NCBI RefSeq assembly: GCF_901709675.1
Contig: NC_051099.1
Location: 3,100,001-3,164,000, forward strand
Reading direction: 5' to 3'
From: Syngnathus acus
Taxonomy: Eukaryota > Chordata > Actinopteri > Syngnathiformes > Syngnathidae
Length of the DNA stretch: 64,000 nucleotides
Shown: in pieces, positions 35,746-44,000 of the stretch
How the letters are laid out: each line of letters starts with the position of its first letter
Numbering within the stretch: position 1 is the stretch's first letter
Position numbers and translations under genes: made by a program
The notes under the pieces: model-generated
Told to the model about the DNA's origin: nothing
Databases searched by the model: none
The model's input: the letters and a program-made list of their open reading frames with translations, nothing else

Positions 35746-36969
35746 TTAAAGTGGGGTTTCCAGCGCTATAATGCAAGGGCGAGATAAAGTGCCGCGATAT
35801 TTGGGCTGTGGTGAGACTTACACGTCATCGCTATCGCGTGCAGGCGGTGGCTTTGACTTGCTGTGGAACTTTATATACTCGCACGTTGATTTTTATCTTT
35901 TCCGAACACTTCTAGTTTTAACGTTGTTTTATGTTGTTCTCTTAGCTGTCCATCGCGTTCGATAATGATGATGGATAACACCACCACTAACAAGACAATT
36001 AATAACAAGATATGAACGACGTAAGTAATTTATTTATTTATTTAGCAAAACACAAATCATTAAATCATCATTAAATACATTTAAATTCGCAAAAATAAAT
36101 AATAATAAACGATGTGCGCCTCCCGCCGAAGTTTTAAAATGTCCGGTTGAACCCGGAAGTAGTTTACTCTCCAGAAGTAGTCAATCACTAAACGAACGTC
36201 GTACCAGAAGGGAACCAGCCCGATATTTGTTTGTACCAAATATTCAAACTATAGTGAAGGTCGTCAACATTTTGAAATACACCTTAAAACGTATACAATG
36301 TATCACTGAAAGTTAACAAATTTAATAATTTAGCGGCAAACTTTGTAGGTACTATTTCAGACAGAACAACGAACATGGAGGACAGACCGGGGCAAGTTGG
36401 AGCATTTCTCCACTGGCTGAACGACGACGGAACGTTGGTTAAGGTAACGACTTTATAATTTTAATTAGATTCTCTATAACTTGTTTGAGTTTATGAATGA
36501 AGTCATATTTAATTCAGGCTACATTTAAAAGTTTCCAAAGTTGTTGTGTGTTGCCGGAAGTATTTGGGTGAACTCGTCTTACACTTGTCAAATGCTTCCC
36601 TGTGTCAGCTGTGTGCGAGGCGTTATTATTTAACTAATGGCACTTTTTATGAGTGTTATGAATGATTCTATGACACATATCCGTTTTTACCGTTCTTTGG
36701 CTTATCTGTCGTTCTTTCGGAGGCGCATTTGTCATGGTTGCACCGTAAAAGAAGACAGAATGCAAAGTAAACATTTTGTCATAAATATAAAACTTTTATT
36801 GCAATGGTTTTCTTACGGCGTTGGCTTTACATACATTTCTTCTATGTTCGCTATGTAGGCCATTCAATTCTCCAACCATGAATTAAAAAAGCAAAAGCTA
36901 AGACTGTAACAGATATATTTTTACTGTCAAATGTGTGTTTGAAGTGACTGTACAGCAGCTGAGCACGGG
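35746..36969. other. rpl23a-ilk interval
   Basis: Contains the rpl23a upstream flank, an ETS-type CCGGAAGT (36153-36160), and an isolated exon-like ORF on the plus strand (36375-36443, listed separately). The remainder, up to the ilk stop at 36970, is AT-rich and probably ilk 3'UTR. Confidence 0.35.
36375..36443 (+). other. Possible first coding exon of an unidentified gene
   Basis: After AACGAAC, the ATG at 36375 opens MEDRPGQVGAFLHWLNDDGT and LVK, then an AAG/GTAACG donor. An ETS-type promoter motif lies about 220 bp upstream. A plus-strand gene here would be convergent with ilk. I cannot identify the family or a convincing following exon; candidate acceptors (TAATTCAG at about 36519, GTGTCAG at about 36608) lead to short frames. 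Confidence 0.3.
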
Positions 36970-39900
36970 TTATTTGTCTTGCATTTTTTCCAAGATGGGC
37001 ACAATCATGTCAAACTTGGGCCTCTTGGCGGGGTCCTCGTTCATGCACAGCTTCATCAGCTTGCAAATGTGAGGCGAGATCCCTGGTGGGATGGTCGGGC
37101 GCAGGCCCTCCAAGGCCACCTGCAAATAGGTTGCGCGGTTACCGCAAGTATGGCAAACGAGGTGATTTTTGGACTAAACCTGCTTACCTTCATGCCAATC
37201 TCCATGGGCGAGAGGTGGGCAAATGGTACCTCCCTGGTAACCAGCTCCCACAGGAGTACGGAGAAACTCCACATGTCGGCCGATCTCCTGTTGATGTCTT
37301 CCGAGCGCTTCTGGAGAGCTGAAATGTCACAAGATGTGTGTCTTAGCTTATGGAAGGTTTGATTGTATTCGTAGAGAAGGGAAGCGATACCTTCTGGGGC
37401 CATCCAGGCCGGAGAGTACATGCGCCCGGCACACTGGAAGGAGAATTTGGCATCCGCCATGCTTATCCTAGCAGTCATGTCTTCATCAATCTGCAAGTTG
37501 ATGAACATGTTTAATTTAGCCTACCAGAATCCTATCTAGATATTCTTTTTTGTACAGATCAATGCATCCTAATTGTCCGTGGGTGCCTTGAAATCCAAGT
37601 CATAGGAAAGTGAAGTATAATCGGCAGCCTCACCATGACGTGTCTGCTGTTGAGGTACAGCCTTGCCACCAATGGCTCTAGCGTGTGGAGAAAGGTCATG
37701 GCGCTGGCGATGTCCAACGCAAACTTGACCGCTTGGCTTTGGTCTACCACCAGAGCTGAAGACCACACGGGATAGAAAACAAAATACTCATTGCTGCGTT
37801 GTTTTGTTTGTAACATGTGAGAGGAGGAAGACTCACTGGTGCCCTGGTGGAGAAGGTTGTAGAGAGATCCGTACGGCATGTGAGGGCTGATGATGATGGG
37901 GTGAGGGGCCGGGGGGGACTGACACGCTCCCAGAACTGGCAGGATGTTGGGGTGGGAGAAGATCCTGCACAACAAAACAAAACATTTTGTCCCTTCTGGC
38001 CACCGTACAGTGACTTGTTGTCGGGCCATGCGGTTTGTTTTGATTTTTAATTTCAATATTGTACTTTCTTTGAGTTGAGTGCAATATTTTACCGTAATTT
38101 GGGATGCTCCTCGCTGAAGTCTCGGCTCTTCCTTGTGCTCCAATCCCTCACCTGCAGCACCTTCACCACCACCTCGTCACCCTGCCAGCGACCCTGCCAA
38201 CTCTGTGACGTACACGTAAACCTTACAATGCAGCATAAATACAAACAACGCACACACGAATAGGCGGAGTGAGACGCAAACCTCTCCTGAGTGGTTTTCA
38301 TTGATTTTGGCCAGCAGTGAAAGTTGTTTGTAATCAATGCCCGCCTGCTTGTTGAGGGTGCCGTTACCTGAAGGCAAAAAAATATGAAATAAAATATATT
38401 AATTTACTTGTCAAGAAAAAAGTGTTCATATCAATTGTGCGCTGACTGACGAGGCCTGGTCCTCATGGTGCCCTTCCAGAAGGTTTCCTTGTAAGGAACC
38501 TTGGTCAAACTCTGTCCCAGTTTTTCTGCCTTTTCTGAATCAATCAAACAGAGCGACACATTGTCAGTGCTTCCTTAAAATCTGAATAATTTATGAATGA
38601 TTCCGATTTGACCTTGAAGCAGTTGCCTGAGGTGAGGCTTGGCCTTATCCAGTGGCGTCTGCCCGTATCGGTTGCACATACACACCTGAGCGCCGCTCAC
38701 CACCAGATCCTATACACGTGATATAATATAATAAAAAAAGTAATACATAGCTACCATACAATAAAACTGAAAAGTTAATTCAAAACTCTTTTAAATTTTT
38801 TTAGATATGCTACAAAGGTAGTCATATAAATAGATTGTGATTATTGTTTCCATTTTTCTACAGTAGGGGGCGTACTCAGTGTGTAATGTAGTGTACCTGT
38901 GCTACTGCCTCTTGTCCCCAGAAGCATGCGTAGTGCAGCGGCGTGTTGCCGTGCTCGTTGACCGTGTTGGGGTCCGCCTTGCACTGAATTAACTGCGCGC
39001 CACATGAAGACAATGATGTCACGCCACACTGACATCATCGAATTGTACACGTGACGATGGCCTACCTTGGCCACAATGTCTGCGTGGCCGTGGCTGGATG
39101 CCAGATGCAAAGGGGTGTCATCGCCACGGTTCATGACGTTGATGCGGGCGCCCCTCATGATGAGCATGTCCACTAGGCCACTGCGCCCCTCCCGGCACGC
39201 CCAGTGCAGCGGGCTGAAGCCGTGGTCATCCCTGGCGAGAGCAAAGTTGTTGTTACGTGTCGGACATGTGTGGTCAAGATCCTTTTGCAGTCTTTTGAAG
39301 TCGGTGTGTGTTGCTCTTGCGTGAAAGGTAACGGCATAAAATGTGTGAAAGGGGCACAATAACTTGAGGTCAGATGTTCTTCACCCCTAATCTTTATTTA
39401 GACTCCAGTGCATGCTCTCTCACGCTGCGGGTGGTCTGAGGCTCACCACACGCCTGGCGCACTGATAAACATGCCTGTCAGTCTTTTTAAGCATGCTTGA
39501 CAACTGCCAGGCAGGCGGCCTGTTGAAATCATCATCACACACACACACATCCTGGGTCTGCGTACTGTTTCGACTGTGGATTATTTCTAGTTGTTGTGTG
39601 TTGATTGGTCAGTTGACGGTGTTTATTTCCGTTGTCTTGAAGGACTAATAAGAGGAGTTATAGTACATTTTGCATGTGCATGCAGTTTGGGAATCACTGC
39701 CGTCAAGTGATGTCACACTCTGAGGATTCCTGAGCTATAAAAAGAATCCAGGAGCGGCTGAGGGGCCGAAATATTCCCAAGCTGCTCATCATGAGTGCAT
39801 TCCAGATGCAGTGATGGAAAACATGAAGAGTGACCAGTCCTTCCGTACTGGCTTGGCCCCGCCCACACAGGAAACGAGGGCTGTCAAAATACATATATGG

Positions 39901-40160
39901 TCTGGACTGAAAATGAGCTTCCTTTTCAGGGAATGCTGCTAGTATAATGACCTCTCGATTGTGTGGCGATGACATCATTAAAACGACCAAACTGCACGCT
40001 CAATATGGAAACTATTTAATGGCACGCAGACACTTCAGTTTTTTTCTTCCAGTTTAATTTTGTCTACTCACCCTAAATTGAGGTCATTTTCTGTGTTGTC
40101 CAACCACAGGCGAACCGCCACCGAGTTGCCCTCTCGACATAGTGTGAAGATATCATCCAT
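36970..40160 (-). CDS. ilk: Integrin-linked kinase (pseudokinase)
   Basis: Twelve coding exons on the minus strand: 40160-40072, 39231-39066, 38992-38897, 38709-38613, 38534-38451, 38367-38282, 38202-38093, 37964-37837, 37755-37634, 37490-37391, 37318-37188, 37119-36970. They give 452 aa, the same length as human ILK. ILK forms the ILK-PINCH-parvin complex at focal adhesions and links integrin beta tails to actin. The N-terminal half has ankyrin repeats ([37 protein letters not shown]). The C-terminal half is a kinase fold: VVVKVLQ in place of the lysine strand, no HRD (LNSRHVM), and DAK in place of DFG ([10 protein letters not shown]). These are the known pseudokinase substitutions. It ends [18 protein letters not shown]. 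The first coding exon is separated from the rest by a roughly 840-bp intron; a non-coding 5' exon probably ends at about 40317. Confidence 0.96.
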
Positions 40161-40516
40161 GTTTACACTGGGCTGTTCCTTGAAATCCCGTTTGGAGTCT
40201 GGGACGTGCAGCTTTAAATGCGGTGAGTAAAAATCAACTCAACAAGCACAGCCAAAGTTGTGGGGGAGACAAGCAAACAAACGAACGGAACAAGGCAATG
40301 AATTAAAGGAGCTTACCGTGAGTGCTCCTTTTCCGTTTTCCCAGCCAGTCTTTAAAAAGTTCTTCCCCATAAGCGAGGAAGCGCGGCGGGTGCGAGAGTT
40401 CGCCCCGCCCCGGGGGTCGTTATCCAGACGGCTGCGGTTGAATGGGCCGGTCCGTATCGTGGAGCTCGGGCGCCCCCTGGCGGACCATTTTTAGCAGCGC
40501 AGCTTTCTTGCCGCCA

Positions 40517-40524
40517 TGACGTCA
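40517..40524. promoter_or_regulatory. Palindromic CRE in the ilk promoter
   Basis: TGACGTCA directly follows GCCGCCA, so a full cAMP-response palindrome overlaps a YY1-like GCCGCCAT motif. It lies in a GC-rich stretch about 200 bp upstream of the inferred ilk 5'UTR donor (about 40316). Placement fits a TATA-less housekeeping promoter. Confidence 0.5.
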
Positions 40525-40560
40525 CTATTATCTCGTCAAACATACCCGCGCCAGCATCAT

Positions 40561-41010
40561 GCGACTCTCCTTATATGGAATTGTAATGAGAGACTTTTTG
40601 CTCTGAACGTTCATAATTTGGTGAAGTGGATTTATTGCTTATTTGATGACGTGACACGATAAATGATTCAAATGTGCAAACAAGGTGATATAAACATGGC
40701 AAGTCAAGTCATTTGTCATACTCTGGTAATATTTACACTCATGTTAGGCAATGTTGTTTGCCTCGTTGTAAGGCTGCCTACCCCCTTTTCGTCCTCCTTT
40801 TTTGTCCTCTGTCTTTTCTTCCACTTTGTTTTCCCACCTTCTTGTCGTTGTTCCTACTTCTGCTCTTCATCTTGTTGCTTTTCTAGCTTTCACCTCCTCT
40901 TTGCTCCTCTCATGTTCCTCTGCCACCTCTATTTGCTATTTCTCTTCCACATCCTGCTCACCCGTGAGTCTCTTTCTCCTCTCTCCTTATCCACGACCAC
41001 CTCCTCATGC
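40561..41010. other. Spacer between ilk and the giant acidic ORF
   Basis: A pyrimidine-rich plus strand (C/T blocks) from about 40790 grades into the low-complexity ORF. No conserved coding sequence is seen. Confidence 0.3.
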
Positions 41011-44000
41011 TCACTTCCCTGGTTCTCCTCCCTGCCACTCTGATCTCCCCGCCTGACTGATCTCTGGGGTCTCCATCACTCGATTAGCCCTCCTCCTCAT
41101 CGCGACCAAACTCCGCTTGGCCTTCTTCCTCCTCCTGGTGGTCATCCAGCGCCTTCTCATTGCTCTGTACCTCCTCCCCCTCATGACCACCCATCGCCTC
41201 CCGTTCTCTCTCCTTGCCCTCAACCAGCGTTCCACCCAAAGCCTCCTCAGCGCATCGTTCCATTGGCCCACGGACGCCTCCTCAAAGTCGCTCTCCTTGT
41301 CGTGGTCGCCCATTGCCTTGGTGTTGCTTTCCCTCCCCATCTCCTCCTCAACGTAGTTCTCATCGACCTCCATGGCCTCCTCCTCTTGCACTGCCCCAGT
41401 GTTTGTCTCCCTTTCCTTGCGGTCGTCCTCCTGCTGCTCCTTCTCTTTCTCCTCCTTTTTCTCCTGGCCACCATCTTTCTCCTCCTCATGATTGCAGCCC
41501 TCCTCACTGCCACTGTCGCCCTCGCTGTCACTTTCCTCCTCAGTGTCACTCTCGTCATCGTCCTCCGCCTGGTCCGTCTCCTCCTCTTCCTCCTCGCTGT
41601 CCGTGTCATCCTCCTCCTCATCGTTATCGGTGTCCTCCTCCTCTTCGTCATCCCGGTCACTTTCCTGTCCGTTGTCGCTTTCTTTCTCCTCCTCGTCGCT
41701 GCCCCTGCCTTCCTGGTTTTCACTCCCTTCGGTTGCCTGCTCCGCCTCCCCCGCCTCCCCCGCCTGGTGGCGCTCTTCCCCGTCTGGGTCATTTTCTCTC
41801 TCGTTCTCCTTCTCCTCCTCTGGGCCACTGTCCTCCGAGTCACTCTTGTCTTCTTCCTCTTCCTGGTCCTTCTGCTCATTCATGTTCTCCTTCTGGTAGC
41901 TCATTTCCTCCTCCTCCTCCTCCTCCTCCTCTGGGCCACTGTCCTCCGAGTCACTCTTGTCTTCTTCCTCTTCCTGGTCCTTCTGCTCATTCATGTTCTC
42001 CTTCTGGTAGCTCATTTCCTCCTCCTCCTCCTCTCCATGCTCGTTCACATGCGGACTCCTGTTCACCTCCTCCTCCTTTTCTCGATCATTCTTTTCTGCC
42101 TCCTCATGGTACCAAATCGTCTCGTCATCCAGGTTATCGTTTTGCTCTTCCTCCTCCACCTGCTCACAGTCCTTCCCACAAGACATTTTCTCTTCCTCCA
42201 GGAGAACGATCTCGGTTTCCTCCCTCACCCAGTCAATGTCTTCCTCTTGCTCGTTGTCTTTCTTCTGCCTTGCCTCCTCCTCCTCCCCCTCATCTTTCTC
42301 CTTGCAACTCTTCTCCTCCCGGTCATTGTCTTTCTCCTCACCCTGGTCTCTCCCCTCGCTCTCCTCCTCTCCACTCTTTTTCTCCTCATCTCCGTGGTCA
42401 CTCTCCTCCCGCTTTTCTTCTTGGCAAACCATTTTCTCCTCTTCGACATCTTCAGCCCCTTTCTCCTCTTCCTTCATCTCCTCTTGGATGGTCCTTCTTT
42501 CCTCCCCCTTTTCGTAACTCCTGTCCTCCTCCTGGGTCCTCTTCTCCTTCTCCTCGGTGGGATCATTGCTTTTGCTCTCCTCCTCCTCTTGGCTGCTCCT
42601 TTTCTCCTCCTCTTCCTTCTGGTCCTGATCACCCACTTTGTCTGTTTCAGTCTTTTTCTCCTCTTCTTCATTATCACTCCTCTCCTCCTCCTGCTGTTCA
42701 TTCATCCCCTCCTGCTCCTCCTCTTCCTGACTACTCTGCTTATCCTCGTGCTCCTCGTCATCCTGAGCACTGGCCTTCTCAAGCCCCTCTTCTTGGTGGT
42801 TCCTCTCGTCCCCATCCTCCCGGTTGCTCTTGTTCTCGTCCTCTTCACAATTGCCTTCTCTTTGCGCTTGCTCCCACTCCTGATCAACGCAACATTTCTC
42901 GGTCCCTTTCTCCATCCAGTCGGGTTTCTCCTCTTGGTCGTCACGCCTTTTCTCCTCCACCTCAGGCGTGCTCTGTTTCTCCTCTCCAATGTAACAGATG
43001 ACTTTTGTCTCCCACTCTTCTTCCTGCTCGTGGCTTTTCTCCGCATCTTTGTCATCGCCTCTGTTCTCCTTCAGCCAGTCAATCATCTCCTCTTGGTCCT
43101 CCCTTCTCTCCGTTTGCTCCTGCTCGCTTTTCTTCTCCCCCTCTGCATGAGCACTCCCTTTCTCCTCCTTCATCCAGTCCATCTCTTCCTGTTGTTGCTT
43201 CTCCTTCTCCTGGTCACCCTTTTTCTCCTCCTCACCGTGATCACGCCTTAACTCCTCTTCCTTTTTGTCTTCTTCCTGACTGCTCTCTTTCTGGTCTTCA
43301 AGAGCACCGTCTTTGTCTTGCTCTTCCTCCAGCTTTCCATCCTTCTCCTCCTCCTTCACCTCCTCACCTCTTTCTTCTGCACTCCCCACATCCTCTTCCT
43401 GCTTGTCATTCTTCGGCTCATCTCCATGACCACTCTCCCTTTCCTCCTGCTCCTTCTTCTTCTCAATATGATCACCTTCTTTGTCCCCAGTCACCCAGCC
43501 AATCTCCTCCTCGCTTTGGTTCTTGCTTTTCTCTTCTCTGTCAGTCCCGTTGTCCGCTTCCTTCTGTTCATCCTTGTCCTCCTCAGAAGGATCTTTCCCT
43601 TTCTTCTCCTCACTGTCTTTCCCTTTCTCCTCCTGCTGGACTCTTCTGTCTTCTACATGATCCTCCTGCTCCTCCTTCTTCTTCTCAATATGATCGCCTT
43701 CTTTGTCCCCAGTCACCCAGCCAATCTCCTCCTCGCTTTGGTTCTTGCTTTTCTCTTCTCTGTCAGTCCCGTTGTCCGCTTCCTTCTGTTCTTCCTTGTC
43801 CTCCTCAGAAGGATCTTTCCCTTTCTTCTCCTCACTGTCTTTCCTTTCCTCCTCCTGCTGGACTCTTCTGTCTTCTACATGATCCTGCTGCTCCTCCTTC
43901 TTCTTCTCAATATGATCACCTTCTTTGTCCCCAGTCACCCAGCCAATCTCCTCCTCGCTTTGGTTCTTGCTTTTCTCTTCTCTGTCAGTCCCGTTGTCCG

